The notes under the pieces: generated by a model
The model's input: only the letters and a program-made list of their open reading frames with translations
What the model was told of the DNA's origin: nothing
Database searches by the model: none
Assembly: GCA_950097015.1 (NCBI GenBank)
Contig: CATNEN010000041.1
Location: forward strand, 2,211,501-2,275,500
Reading direction: 5' to 3'
Source of the DNA: Macrostomum hystrix
Taxonomy: Eukaryota > Platyhelminthes > Macrostomidae
Length of the DNA: 64,000 nt
Part shown: piece by piece, positions 46,401 through 59,261 of the stretch
Layout: the number at the start of each line of letters is the position of its first letter
How positions within the stretch are numbered: the stretch's first letter is position 1
Translations under genes and position numbers: made by a program

Positions 46401-49400
46401 ACAACAGTGATGAGAAAGGTCGTTTCACAGACCTGGCTTGATCGCAAGAACATTTCACAACAGACAAGCGAGGAAATTCAAAATGACCAAATTAAAACTG
46501 GACTTAGCATTTGGAACGCCTCCGAGGCCTGGGCAGGAAACTACAGTGACATTGCGCAGGTGAAAAGTGTTATGCTCAAGATGCTCGACTGCATCGACGA
46601 AGTCGGACTTCTAGCTCTAGAGACAGTCACCAACTTCACAAAGATTGAGTCTGGCTTCGCTTTAATAGGCATCACCCAGGACACTCCGGATGCGAATGTG
46701 ACCGGAGCAAAAGTGGACACTGACATTGGGAGCATCTCCCTGCCAAGATTCTCCAGCACAAATCCATCTGGAAGGTGCAATGTCACACTAATGATGAGTA
46801 CATCGAATCCGTATCATTGGAGTCAATCACGATCCAAAGTAACCACATCTTTCCTGCGAGGCCGCTCTCAAGGATGCAGCTTTGATGACTTCCAGAATAG
46901 GGGTCGATCCAAGCGTTCAACCCCATCAGCACTGACTTATCAGCTTCAATTGGCCTCGCATGAGGAACCGCTGCTAAGAGTTACTGCGACGCCCACTGAC
47001 AAGTGGCTCATGATGTATCACCACTTCGTGGCTACAGGAGACGCTGTTCAGCTTGTCGTTCAGCCTGATGCGAACAACCAACTAGAACTTTTTGTTAACG
47101 AAGGCACACTACCAGATCCTCAGAATCACACACTGTACAGATTGGTTCCGCAGTCCTTGAATTCGACCAGCGGCAAAGCGAGTACTCAGGAGCTCATTCT
47201 GCTTCCAGCAAGTCTCTTCTCAGTCAACCAGAGTGTGTTCATTGGAATGAGGAGGCTGGGCTGCTCAAGAGATCCATCAGGTACTCCCAACTGTGGCAAC
47301 ACCACCTTGTCCTATCAGCTGAGAATCTCAACCCAACTTTGCTACTCATGGGACAGCGTGGCCGAGGAGTGGCGAGTGTTGGAAGCAACAAGCTGCCAGG
47401 TGAGTGATCTGACACCACTGAATCACGTAACAGTTCTTGTGGATGACCAACTATTGGTAAGATTTAACTCTGTCTCACAGGCCAGCGACCAGACTGCGGT
47501 GGGAAGGCCGGCCTTCAAGGTTCACCTGTTCGGCAGCATCGGAGCTGGAATCTCATTTATGCCAAACACCATCAACTTCGGCAAGCTGTTTGAGAACTGG
47601 CAGGGCAAGCTGAGTGAAAGCAGGGCGGTGCTGTCAGTCGTGATCGCTCTGTGGGTGCTGTTCATTCCGCTGGCAGTGATCCTGAGGCGCATGGACCTCC
47701 GAGATGCACAGAAGGTGAGCAGTCGCTTCGACTGAGTCTGCCGCTCGGAATCTGGCTAATGCTCACTCGTTCACTTTTCAGTTTCGATTCTTGCCTCTAA
47801 AAGACGAGCAGCAGAGTAAGGAATTCGTCTACAAGATTGAAGTGTTCAACGGGTCTAACAAGGGAAATGAGGTTCCACTCGGAGTCTTTATCTCAGTCAA
47901 GGGACTCAATGCAAGTCAGCTGGTGAGAACTCTGCACGATGGAGAGAGACGGGTGAGAGTTGTTTCAGTGCACCTTCAATGTACGATGATAGAGATTCAA
48001 TTGCAAAATCTCAAATACTTCGTTCATTTTTAGAACTTTTTGAGAGGAACTGTCGACAACTTCTTAATGACTGCCGATGAGCATCTCGGAGACATTCGGT
48101 CCATCTGCCTGACATACGACAAGACAGAGTCGGGAGCAGGACGCTGGTATGTCGGTCGCGTGATCGTCACGGATTGCAGTACGGACTACAGATATGTCTT
48201 CCTGGTGGAAGACTGGCTGAGTCCTGGCGTCGATGCTTCAGTCAACTGCGCCTCCTCACTCGACCTAAAGTTCTCGAAGAACCTCGTTCGCAACCACCTG
48301 AGCAGAAGATTGCAGGACGACCACATCTGGCTCTCAATGCTTCGGCGAAAGGTGGACACAAACTTCAGTAGACTGCAACGTCTTGGAGTGTGCTGGAGCT
48401 TGCTGTTCATGACGATGATCGCGAACGCCATGTGGTGAGTGTCAGGCTGGCTGGATTGACTAACGAGGTACAAGCGTATCTAACATGAGCTTTTAACGTA
48501 TAAATCAGAGGAAATAAACAAACTCAATAACGTGAAACTAGGTACAAAGTCGCCGACAGCTCGTCAGAGGCCTTCCGAATCGGACCAGTCAAGGTGTCCT
48601 ACGGATCTCTCATCACATCCATTCTCGGTGCGTTCACAGTGCTGCCGGTTTCCATGGCGACGGTGCTGTTGTTTCTAAAGTCGAAGCGGCAGCCAGACCA
48701 CACTGAGGCAGCACAGCGGTACCAGCCTGAGTCGAGTCGCTGTCGGCGAGTCATCAGCAGCGATGCGGCCACAGAGGAGGAGCCCGGAGCTGAGGAACAG
48801 AAGAAGAGCTGGTTCTCGCAGCTGCTGCTACCGCACTGGTGCCAGTACGTTGGCTGGGTGCTGCTCATCGCGAGTGTTCTCACGGCTGGGGTCTTTATCG
48901 TCTTCTACGCAATGGACTGGGGCAAGGACAAGTCTGAGGACTGGCTGCTCGCGTTTTTCTTGTCCTTCTTCGAGACGGTGCTTCTCATTCAGCCGCTCAA
49001 GGTGCTGGCCGTCGGGCTGGTGCTGGCTCTGCTGATGAGGAAGGACTACGACTCCATGGACTCTCGCTGCATCCGAGTTCGCGAGCTGCAGGACAGCCGA
49101 GGTCAGATATTGTACCAATCATCTCTTACCATCAGTGCTGTGCTCATGTCTCTCATGCTCAGACATCCTGCTCACTGTTCACTTCCCCCCTGCTCACTTC
49201 CAGAGAAGTTCACGACGTTACAAGATGTCCTGGCCTCTCAGTCGAACGACAAACTCAGAAAAAAGGCAAAGTCGACGGCAATCAGCATCGGTCTGAACCT
49301 GGCGTACCTATTCCTCCTGTACTGTGTCTGTTATGGATCGATGGACCCGATCGCGTTCCATCTGAACAACGGCCTGAAGATGCGACTCACTGTCAACCAG

Positions 49401-51076
49401 CCGAGCCCACAGTTCAGTCTCGACAAGGTATGTACTCGTAATCAGCTGTGAAATCCGTCTATGACAAAGTGACATCTCAAGCAAACAACAAACCGAATTG
49501 CAGGTGCAAAAGTGGGAAGACCTCCATGCGTGGTTCAATCACACGATTTTGCCGAACCTGTACCCCACACTGGCAGTGAATGGCAGACCACTGAGTGAGG
49601 CTGAACAAAAGTTCATTTCCGATGGTGTGGGATTCCGCCTTGGCCAGGTGAAGTTGCGACAGCTCAGGGTGCGTCCGTTGCGTCGAGACTCTCTGGCCGA
49701 GTCTGGCGAGTACAGTGCCCGCACCGAGGACCGCAGCTGCTACGGAATCGGCTGGAGCACTCAGCTACTCTGCAACAAGAGCGCGAAAGGCCTGGTCGCA
49801 GCTTTCCAGTCAAAGCAAGTCAGCCCGTGGCCGACTTGGGGCACCTACAACTCTTACAGTGGAAGTGGCTACGTGCTCGATCTGCCCAACAACTTCTCCG
49901 AGGCTGCCGCGTTGCTGAATGAAGCCAGACTGCAGCATTGGATCGACAACTACACCAGAGCAGTGCTGGTCGAGTGCAGCTTGTTCTATCCCGACACGAA
50001 CTTCTTCACCTCTGTGTCCATCCTGACTGAGCTGCCTCCGTTCGGCGGCGCCTTGAGCTCCGCCAGTCTCCGATCGACGAGTCTCTATCGCTACATCGGT
50101 GCCAGCGGAGCTCTCAGACTGTGTGCTGAGCTGCTGGCCGCCGCCACGACGCTCATTCTGCTGCTGTTGCAGCTGCGAGCCTGCTGGCAGCAGGGACCTT
50201 CCAGTTACCTCTCCAATGCTTGGAATCTGTGCCGCTTGCTCACCAGCCTCATCATGATCGCTGGACTCATCTTCCTCCTGCTGCGCAGCTTCGCCACAGT
50301 CGCAGCTCTCGAGTCCATGCAGAACTCCAACACTGGCAGTCTGGAAACCGTCATGTTCTTCGACGAGTCGTTTTACTACTGCCTCGGAATCGCCATGTTC
50401 TTCGTGCAGATCGGCTTCCTGAACCTGGTCCGCTACTCCCGCAGCCTTGCGCACCTGTCGGGCACTCTGAGGAACTCCGTGTCTGAGCTGACCTCCTTCT
50501 TCTGGCTTTTCCTCGTGATCTTCTTGGCCTTCGCCTTCACCACATACCTGGTTCTGTGCCCGGTGGACGGCGAGTATCGCAGCCTGATGCAGACGCTCAT
50601 CACCCAGCTGTCTGTGATGCTTGGAAAGTTCAATGCCACCTTCGAGGACAGCCGAAGCGCTCTGTACAAGGTTCTGTTCTTCTCCTACACGTTCACCATC
50701 GTATTCATCGTGCTCAACATCTTTGTTGTGCTGCTCAACGATAGCTACGCAGACGCCACGAAGAGCGACGAGAACAGTCAGCAGCAGGAGGCCTTCCAGG
50801 TTATTGACACGATTTTTGAATCATTGAAGTCCGTGGTTCGCCCAAGTCGTCAGTCGCCATACATTGACGACGGTTACTCCAATGGTAAGTTTAAAATAAG
50901 TTCTTGTCCTCAATCTTTTCATGCCTGTTAGGTGGACAAGTAGGCAGTTTTCGCGAATTCGTCGATTGACAAAGGGACTGATTTTCACGAAATTCTCAGG
51001 TGTGGAAGCTAGCGCCATAGTTCTTCTGGAGAGGCTGGATGAGCTGCAGCAGCACGTGGGCAGCCACCTTCGCTGA
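31412..51076 (+). CDS. Polycystin-1-like receptor/channel protein A (CTLD, fibrinogen-like, EGF, PKD, REJ, GPS-like, PLAT, channel)
   Basis: 23 exons: 31412-31493, 31660-32133, 32627-32844, 33336-33477, 34439-34846, 35034-35315, 37026-37147, 37257-37418, 37559-37712, 37986-38615, 38779-39849, 40175-40606, 40686-43839, 45267-45520, 45601-45825, 45915-46043, 46392-47714, 47782-47952, 48034-48434, 48542-49101, 49204-49427, 49504-50884, 51000-51076. All phases fit if one extra base near 43388 is skipped, giving about 4,024 aa. Order: signal peptide (1-25); C-type lectin-like domain (306-441); fibrinogen C-terminal-like domain (682-891, SFWTGLDFLEQF, CAQPLSSWWQSQC); EGF-like (about 893-935); N-glycosylation-rich region; PKD repeats (FGDSSP, HSYATAGNYAVSVNTSNP); REJ; GPS-like (about 2963-2990); TM1; PLAT (3088-3185); further TMs; polycystin extracellular domain and S1-S6-like channel (3540-4000); short C-terminal helix. 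Polycystin-1 family proteins pair with PKD2-type subunits in cilia; that role is inferred. Confidence 0.9.
33478..34438 (+). other. Intron 4 of polycystin-1-like gene A
   Basis: About 960 bp with several short overlapping ORFs (33829-34425) that have no coherent family signal and do not join in phase with the exons. Possibly decayed insert sequence; nothing supportable. Confidence 0.35.
35406..36745. repeat. 17-bp minisatellite in intron 6 of gene A (about 78 copies)
   Basis: Unit: cccctgcctaccacaaa, with taacacaaa and taccacaaacc variants in semi-regular order. Three units (51 bp) form one codon-periodic block, which produces short proline/threonine/histidine-rich ORFs. It makes up most of the 1.7-kb intron between the exons ending at 35315 and starting at 37026. 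Confidence 0.92.
43926..44965. repeat. 57-bp minisatellite in intron 13 of gene A (about 18 copies)
   Basis: Unit: ttggctcgtattcgtagtac, then aattttctacttgggatgct, then tgctggtagttgataac. Copies are almost identical (only ggatgc/ggttgc and cttgg/cgtgg vary), which implies recent expansion or homogenisation. It stays open for over 1 kb on both strands because 57 is divisible by three. It is flanked by the REJ-region exons ending at 43839 and starting at 45267. Confidence 0.93.
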
Positions 51077-51592
51077 GATCCAGAATTTTTAAAAGCATTG
51101 ACAATTTTTTTAGCTGTTTCTATTGAAAGGGAAAACAGTCCTGAATATATCCTTGACTCTGCTTCTATTTTGTTTTCTTTGTTCATTAGTTTTTTAGAAT
51201 TGTTTTTTTCGATGCACAGCTTCTGAAAGCGATATTTTTAATGATTTTCTCTATGCAATTGTACGATGTCTTGTTTGAACCTTATAGAAAAAGACCCATA
51301 CTAATCAGTAGAATCAGCAGAATGACAACTGTGCGAGCGGGGTGAAGCCTTTCAGAGCGGTCTACTTTTTGCTGACAGGAATTTAAGAACAGTTAGGAAC
51401 AGGCAGGTGTCACAGACAGGCATGTTTCCCACCTTTTTTATTCCCCTTGTAGATCCGCCGATCACATTTCCACTTTTTTCAGGCTTCTTCTTCTTATATT
51501 TTCTTTTAATTGCTTTAGGCAGCACATGTTAAGCTATTTATTTTTTTCTGTAATTGGCCTCAAGTTTGCACTTAGTCTCTCTGTCTTTTGCA

Positions 51593-51598
51593 AATAAA
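51593..51598 (+). terminator. Poly(A) signal AATAAA, candidate for polycystin-1-like gene A
   Basis: First AATAAA in a T-rich stretch after the stop at 51074-51076, implying a 3' UTR of about 0.5 kb. Confidence 0.55.
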
Positions 51599-51694
51599 GT
51601 GAATTTCCTCGCAGTTGAGGTATCTGCAATCCTACACTTGCAGTTGATGATTCTTCATTGACTTCGACTTCCTTCATTGCCTACGGATTGACTG

Positions 51695-51792
51695 CTGTCC
51701 CGGTTAGCGCGTTTGCCTCTCGCACCGAGGTACCTAGAGTCCGATTCCGCGGCGAGGCCACATTCATTTGGGGTGCAGTCGCGGCTAGAAGG
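51695..51792 (+). mobile_element. SINE 5' fragment (tRNA-related head)
   Basis: Contains gcgtttgcctctcgcaccga, box-B-like gagtccgattcc and ggcgaggccacattcatttg, then stops inside gcagtcgcggctagaagg. It is the 5' third of the family seen in full at 58880. Confidence 0.7.
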
Positions 51793-51956
51793 AAACACTT
51801 CGATACTCGTATTTTCCAGTGGGTCCATCCACAAGTTTAAAGATCGCAAGGCGCTTTTGGCACTCATTGTTACGACTGAGTTGAAGATCAATTAGAGAAT
51901 TATCAAGGCATTGATAAGTTTCTGAAAGTTGCTTGAGTCCGTTAGATGATGGTAAT

Positions 51957-52333
51957 TTTGCTAATAATAATAATAATAGTAATAACTGCAGGGGGGCTGC
52001 GGGCAACGGCACATCATTTGGTGACACTGGACCCGCAGCCAGCGATGGGAAATTTCACATATGGGAAATTTCAATGAGTCAGCGCTGACTCATAAACAAA
52101 TACACACGCACACAGATACTGTACACAGGTACTCAAACAGGTGTGTACATCTGCCCTGAATTTCTCATCGTCAGGCAGTGTACACTTCACTGCCTTGGAG
52201 GTTGGCCCTCAAGGGCGTAAATTGCACGACAAGTCATCAAGCCTTCTCTCCGCGGCTGCGCCTCAAATGAATGTGGCCTCGCCGTGGAATCGAGCTCAGG
52301 GACCACGCTAACCGCACTGCCACCCACCTCCTA
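51957..52333 (-). mobile_element. tRNA-derived SINE, near full length, minus strand
   Basis: Read on the minus strand it runs from ggaggtgggtggcagtgcgg at about 52333 through the shared body to a TTATTATTATTA tail near 51960. It contains a small internal difference near 52045-52080 where gggaaatttc is repeated. It lies opposite the fragment at 51695. Confidence 0.8.
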
Positions 52334-52495
52334 TGGAATCCCTGGAGCAGTATTATTGAGTATCTTGGAAACATTTTCTCGTTTCATTGGAAAATAAGTC
52401 TATTCTTAGTGAGCTTTTGGCTTATTGTCTTGCCATATTTCCATATTTAATCCTTTTCACGTCCCGGTTTCATTCACGGCTGAACACAGCCGCGA

Positions 52496-52636
52496 TTCTG
52501 TACCCGGTGGACGGCGAGTATCGCAGCCTGATGCAGACGCTCATCACCCAGCTGTCTGTGATGCTTGGAAAGTTCAATGCCACCTTCGAGGACAGCCGAT
52601 CGAAGTTGTCTGTACAAGGTTCTGTTCTTCTCCTAC
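52496..52636 (+). pseudogene. Copied pore-loop fragment of polycystin-1-like gene A
   Basis: About 141 bp nearly identical to 50555-50690, the part of the channel exon for VDGEYRSLMQTLITQLSVML and the following KFNATFEDS. The only sizeable difference is a 4-bp net gain just after gacagccga. Similarity stops abruptly on both sides, inside exon sequence, with no introns involved. It is too short and isolated to act as a gene; it would be a recent partial duplication next to a SINE. Confidence 0.85.
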
Positions 52637-52639
52637 TAA

Positions 52640-54210
52640 AAGGACAGCTAACCTACCTTGTTCTTTCATAAACTTGTTCATAAACTGCTGCTTTCCCCAA
52701 GCCCATTCGCGAGTGCGGGAGAGCACGTGGAAGCGCACCAGCAAACAATGTGAAAGCCTGCAGTTCATCACAATGGCTGTGTTCAGCTAAAGGCAGCTGC
52801 CATCTTCAGCTTGCTTCAGGCAGGGGAGTCGCTGTTTTTGTCCTGCCAGGGTGGGCGCTGAGAACTTCAGAATTTCTCCCGTCAAAGCCTCCGCGCGGCT
52901 CAGGGCCGGCAAATTAGCAGCCTCCAACAATGTGACTCTCGGCAGGCCTGCCGAGGAACTCTGGAAGGACAGCCTCTGCTGTACCTACCCGCAGTTGTTC
53001 TAGCGTTGCTTGTGCTCAAGTGCTCCTGCTGATCTTCTACTTTTAGCTTAACAGCTACGCAGCAGGGCCACGGAAAGACAGCTGAAGGAAGTCCTGCTCC
53101 ACTCCCCTGTCTGCAGGAGAAAGGCTGGACAATGGATTTTGCTAGTAGGGACTGCAAAAGTGCTTAGACATTCAGTCGTTAGAAAGCTTCTCGCACCTAA
53201 GGATGGAAGATCCTGTGGGCCTCAGTAAATAGCTTAGGGGCTCCCGATCTTGTCATTTGAACAGCCACAAAGAGCTTTCGTTTCATTTAAACTCAGACCA
53301 TGTGGTAGAAGCCTCTTGCAAATAATTCACTTGAGGAACTGGTCAGTTGTTTTCCCGATAAGTGAAATTGCAGTAGAGAAATGTTCTCGCTCGGAATGTT
53401 GGTTACAATGTAGATACTGCATATTTCATGAACTAGCTCTTCAGAACAACTGAAACTACTTTTTAGAACGGTTTTCGCTTCATTACGAGCCATATAGAAC
53501 AAGATTCGATTCTAGATAATTGTCTGATGGGGTTCCTAATTTCTCTAGAGTCAAAGGGTATAATTTCACAATGTAAGTTTGGGTCACTAATTTAAGATGA
53601 CGTACGTTTTACGATGATGAAGAAGCAAAATTAATGAAGACGCGGAAATTATTTTACTCCAAGAACTAGCAATGAACAAGCAACAATGGGACCTAGACAT
53701 CGGACCATAGAACAGCTACGAAGCAATCATCAAGGCTGAGTGATGCATGAACTCATTGTATCTCGATGCCACAACTAAGCCACGCACACACGAAACAACA
53801 TCCTGTTAAAATGCTAGCCAATTAAAAAACTTAAGACATCAGTGTTGAACAGGGCTGTCTTTGTGACCGATTCCAATGCATGCGTGGGACAGTTCTAGAC
53901 TTTATTTTACGCGCCTCATCACGCTCTCGTCTCCATGGCTGCGCTAGAATTGCCTCGATGCCGGTACGAGAGATGCACAAATCCACCCCAAAAACGTCCT
54001 TCAAAACAAGAAAAGCGCTTGTCCAATAGGCCTTCAACAATGAGATTTTGGGCAACCCGTGACACAAGTTAGTGGTTGCCAGGTACTCAAACACTAAATG
54101 ATGATTTGTTTCTCGAGACCGCCACTTAAGCCGAATCTCTAGAGCTTCTATCGCTCGATTGAGGGGCTGTCAGAAATTCACCACTCTGACCGGAGAATTT
54201 CAGTGAGACC
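52640..54210. other. Intergenic spacer between the two polycystin-1-like genes
   Basis: Unique sequence with only short ORFs, none with family resemblance. The part just before 54211 should hold the promoter and 5' UTR of gene B. Confidence 0.4.
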
Positions 54211-57200
54211 ATGGAAGCCGGCGAAAGTAGCTTTGCCGTTGGCTTCTTGTTGCTGGTGCTGCTGCAGTGCCATCCCTGCTCGACTGCGCTGGGTGAGGAT
54301 TCTGAACACCTGTTTCATACAGACGTTTTTGGTCATACAATAAGCAGTACCTGATCAGCAGGGGCGGTGGGTTCTGGCACACCCATCCGCACCTACCTGT
54401 AGCACGCACCTTTCAATTTATATTGAAAGTGCTCAATATTAAATTGCTAGTTATTTTTCTCGCAAGATTGTCAAGAATAATAGTCACAAAACCAGCGCTG
54501 CTCTAGTTAGAAAATCGTAGTTCACACCACATGTACCGAATAATGAAATTTCAGCACCGCTGGTCACCTACGGAGCTCACCAGGTAAGGGCTGAAGACAC
54601 CGCCTTTCCTGAGTTCCCACCGCAAGCAATCAAGCTCAACTGGTCAATAAACAGCACACTACTGCTCAATGACGTGCAGTGCAGCAACGGCTATGCAACT
54701 TCCAACTACATGCTTTTCACATTCGACTTGGTCAACCTCATCTGGGGCTATGTGATCGGGCAGGATTCGCCTGATACCTACGTCACGACCTTTCGGATTG
54801 AATACGGCGAGTCGCATGAGTCGTTGAAAAGCTACTCACTCGGCAGCAGCGGTGGTGGTATCGGCGGCGATAGCAACCCAGCGCTGCTGCCGGGCATCAA
54901 CAGCAGCCAAACGACCAGCCAGATCTACAAGTTGCCTCTGGGCAGCATCCGGGCCAAGGTGATAAAGCTCACGCCTGTAAGCTTTGTGGGAAACAAGTCG
55001 CTGAAGATTGAGTTCATCGGACAGCCAATCGGTGAGTGAGCAGCCAGGATGCTTTGCTTTTCGGTGAAAAAATTCTGGAAGACAAGCCGAATGCTCAATC
55101 GGATTTCAGAGTGCCCGCCTATCGAACTGTACAAGCTCGCTCTGCCCAACCTGCTGGTTGAGGGCTCCTCCTTCACAGTCGCTTCGATTGCTGGTCAAGT
55201 CGTGGACTTCCAAGATCTCTATCACGTGACGAACGTGTCGATCGGAGGAATTAACTGTTCGAATAGCCAGCCGGTAGAGCTGATATTCCTGAATAGAAAA
55301 GGCGATCGTGTGGGTGGTCTGTTTGTAAGTTCACCATTTTGAAGTGCCTCTGTTTTTTCATAATCAGTACCACCACTTGCTCAGTAAAGGCCTCTTCTGA
55401 TTTACTTCAGAATCTGACCGTGCCCATGGAGGCACTAGTGACGTCATTCGCCCTAAATGCCACAATCAACGCTTGGAAGGTGCAGCTCGTCTTCCCGAGC
55501 AGCATCTGCATGGCTCTGGAATTTTCTTTCTTTGGCTGTCTGGCAAACGGTGAGCAGTTAACAAAAATACGCGAAACATTTTTTACGCGTGGTCCCGAGT
55601 AATTATAGAGTTTTCAGATACAAAATTGAGTTGGCAAGTCATTAAACTCAGCCGTAAACACTATCCAAAATTTTGCGATCGCTGATAAAAAATGTCAAAG
55701 ATTTTATCGCCCCAGCCCTCACTGGGAGTGGCACTCGTAGATCCTAGCTTTTCTTGGGCGGGCTCACTCAATGAGTTTCGACTCTGACAGTGCTTCATAC
55801 GCATCCTTAACCACCAAGGGAGACGCATGGCCCCATCACATACAAGCAACACATACAGATCCTAGCTATGACTGAAATTCCCTTTGTTTAACTCTCTATT
55901 TGACGGCAGCGCAGATGGTTTAATGCCCATGCGGGAGTTTTCATGTTGCGGCTCCTGCAGTGTTTCAGTGGCTCTTTATTCCCAAAGTTAGGTTTCAGCT
56001 GAAAGTTTTCCGCCCTTCCGAGACCAGCTCAGTAGAAAAAGCCAACTGCCTTCTCGCTCATTCATCAGCTGGGTGAAAACTGTAAAAATGCCTGAAACTT
56101 GGAAAATCTTTAAAGCATTATTCAAATTCAACGCTTCACCGCTGCCCGCCGCGGTGGAATTTGTCAATGAAAAGTCGCTGGCTTTCGGCATTAGGTAAAG
56201 GGGCCCCAAGTTCAGGGCCTGCTAGTATTAAGTCCTTTTGCTCTTATGTTTTCTCCTTAGCTTTCACGACACAGAGACATGAAAGTACGCCCACACGAAA
56301 ATCATCACGGACTACACACGAAACTTCACGTAATATTTTCCAAACTTTCTCGAAAGGTGAAAGTACGAGCTATGTCGCGCTTTGTCGTTAGGCCTTTTAG
56401 CAAGAGCTAATTAATGTTAGAATAGCATTTCGGTACAAGATAAGATTAGTAACTCGTATTTTTGTTAGCGCACAAGGAATGAAGCTCGCAACCATCTTGC
56501 TACCAGTCTACGGTGCACAGCTATGTATTTAAGAAACTGGAATTTTTCGCTCTATGCATAGAAAGTCGCGGATCTAATTTCTAGCAAGAGCTAAAAGACA
56601 CCAAGTTTTTTTCAGGTGCATTTTGCTTAATTGCGCCCAAACAGTGCACCTGGCGACATCAATGGCTGCGTGAGGCTGCTTGTCCAACGCGCCAATTGGA
56701 CTGAAAATGGGCGCCCATTGTCCAGCGGTGCTGTGTCGTGTGACTGCCAGGGCAAGTCGCAAGAAAGGCGGCAAGCTTTGGCAGGAAGAAAGTCCAAGAA
56801 AATACCTGCGTCAAGAAAGTCTTAAAAAGAATTTTAGAAAGTCGAGCGAAGATTTTGAATTACCTCTGCGATCTCTGCGGAATCGAAAACTTTACTTAAG
56901 AAAATTCCAATTCCTATGCTTTATTGATTGATAAACAAGCCTTCGTTTAAGTTTTCGTTTCTTTTAGCTTCTCTAGGATTCAAAGCTGAATCAAGCTAAC
57001 GGTGATTTTCAGTATACTTGTAGCCTTTTTGAAGCCCAAATGGCTGGTAGGCATAATAAAAAACGGTCACCGTTCAACTTTAAATCACGAATGCGCTTTT
57101 AACAATCAGTTTAGAAGCTCTGGCAGCATCAGCGTTTTTAGGTTCGTTTTCAAATCGTTTTATGCGGTGCTGACTTGACTGACTCTGATATGCAGAATTT

Positions 57201-59225
57201 TCGTCTCGGGGTTGGTGAGCTAAGCAACGCTATAGTTACTTCACTGCATCGAGACTTGATTGACGTTTCCCACAGAGTGTCCTCAGTCTTCAGTTTACTT
57301 CAATGGCCAGTGCTACTTTGCTACCAAGGAGCCACCGCGACACCGAACCCTCGGTCTGGAGCTCTGCCGTGGCATCCATTGGACCGACAGAGGACGCGTC
57401 TTCCTGCCGCGCTCCTTCGAGGACAACATCATCGTCATGATGGCTGCACTGCAGTTCTCAGGCAATCTCTCAAGCGTTTTTGAGGTTCATCTCGGGATCG
57501 AAAAGACAGGAAGCGACTGGGTTCGGGAGAGTGACTCATCAGCGCTGGCGTGGAGCCTGTGGCCAGCGGGGAAACCGATGACAAAGTATTCGTTGATAAC
57601 AGCCAAGTTGGGAAATCTCAGCTGGGTGGCCTCAATCGATGAGGCTAAGCGGGCCCACACTATCTGCGAAGTGATGCCTGGTCGGAGCTCTAATCATTAC
57701 TTTCTGCTATTTTCCCCTCCCCTGCAGCCTCAGTTTGAATCACTGAGGTTGGTAGGGCATCGCTCTAAATTATAAGCTATCCACCCTGAAAAAATTAATT
57801 TGCAGCGCGAAGGCGTAACAGAACATGCGAAGAGCCATACTTCTCGCCAGTGGTAGACAGGAGCTATGGAAGTCTGGCACCGGACGCAACTGCCTCGCTT
57901 TCACCTGTCAACAGCCTGTTCGATGCCGTCAAGAGCTGCTCCGAAAGCTCCGCCGCTTACGGGCTGCAGCTACGTGGTCAGACAGCCGGATCTAAGTTAT
58001 CAGCTCGTGAAAAAGGAGCTCCGCAGCTTCGTTTCGTTTAAGTCTGCAACTACTGGCAGCCACGTGGGATTGATTATCATTTGTCGCAGTGCGTAGGAGG
58101 TGCCATATTTTGGGATTTCTCATGATTAGGCGAGCTGTGATGCAAAATTGGGCTAAGAGGATTGATTTGGGAAATGCGAAAACATCTGTCTCGCACAAAC
58201 GCAGCATTCATAAGCGGCTCATTCTTTTTTTACGAACAAGGACCTGATGAGGCCTTAAGAAGCTTCACCGCTAGCCAGCTTGTCCCTTCTAAAAGCTCTG
58301 CTACAGGCCTGCCCCTGGCCAGTGCAACTGGAGACTTCTGGACTGGGAGCTCTGTTACGGTAGGCTTCGCCCATAACTTCTCAAACGCATGGTGATTACT
58401 GGAAAGGTCAATCGTACAAATTCATCGCAAAACTTCTTGACCGCAGCTGACTCTCTCAGCAAAGTACTTGCTGCTCAGCATCCGAGTTCTTTGTGCGAAG
58501 CAGGTCAGCGCCGCCAGTTTAAGACTGGAGTTTTATAACTACAACAGCAACCAGTGGGAACTGACGTCTAACGACCTCAGCTTGGGAAATCCGGTGAGAG
58601 AACCCCTTTTTTATTCTTAAGCCTCAGTCGATACGACAAGCCAAAGGACGGGGAAGAGATGATAGAGTAAATATTTTCCAACTTTTTTTGCGAGCTTCTG
58701 CTCAATTGAATTAATCGTAGATAAGTCGGGAAGATGGACCAGTTTGTCAAAGGGAAACTTTCATAGCTGGCTATATTTCCTTCATTGGCCTGTCTTCGTA
58801 AGACTTCTCTGCACAGCTTTAAAATAATTATATGCAAGCATATTTAACGAGATAACGAGTTCTTTCGAGCTACAAAGCGCGCAAGGGTGGCAGAGCGGTT
58901 ATCGCGTTTGCCTCTCGCACCAAGGTCCCTAAGTTCGATTCCACGGCGAGGGCACATTCATTTGGGGCGCAGCCGCGGAGAGAAGGCTTTGAGGGCTTGT
59001 CGTGCAATTTACGCCCTTAAGGGCCAACCTCCAAGGCAGTGAAGTGCACACTGCCTGACGATGAGAAAGTCAGGGCAGATGTACACAGCTGTGTGAGCGT
59101 ATGCCTGCGTACAGTATCTGTGTGCGTGTGTGCTCAGGAGTCAGCGAAATGGGCAGAATTGCCTCCTCGCTGGCTGTGGGTCTAGTGTCACCTAATGATG
59201 TACCATTGCCCGCAGCCCTCCTGCA

Positions 59226-59261
<36 letters not shown>

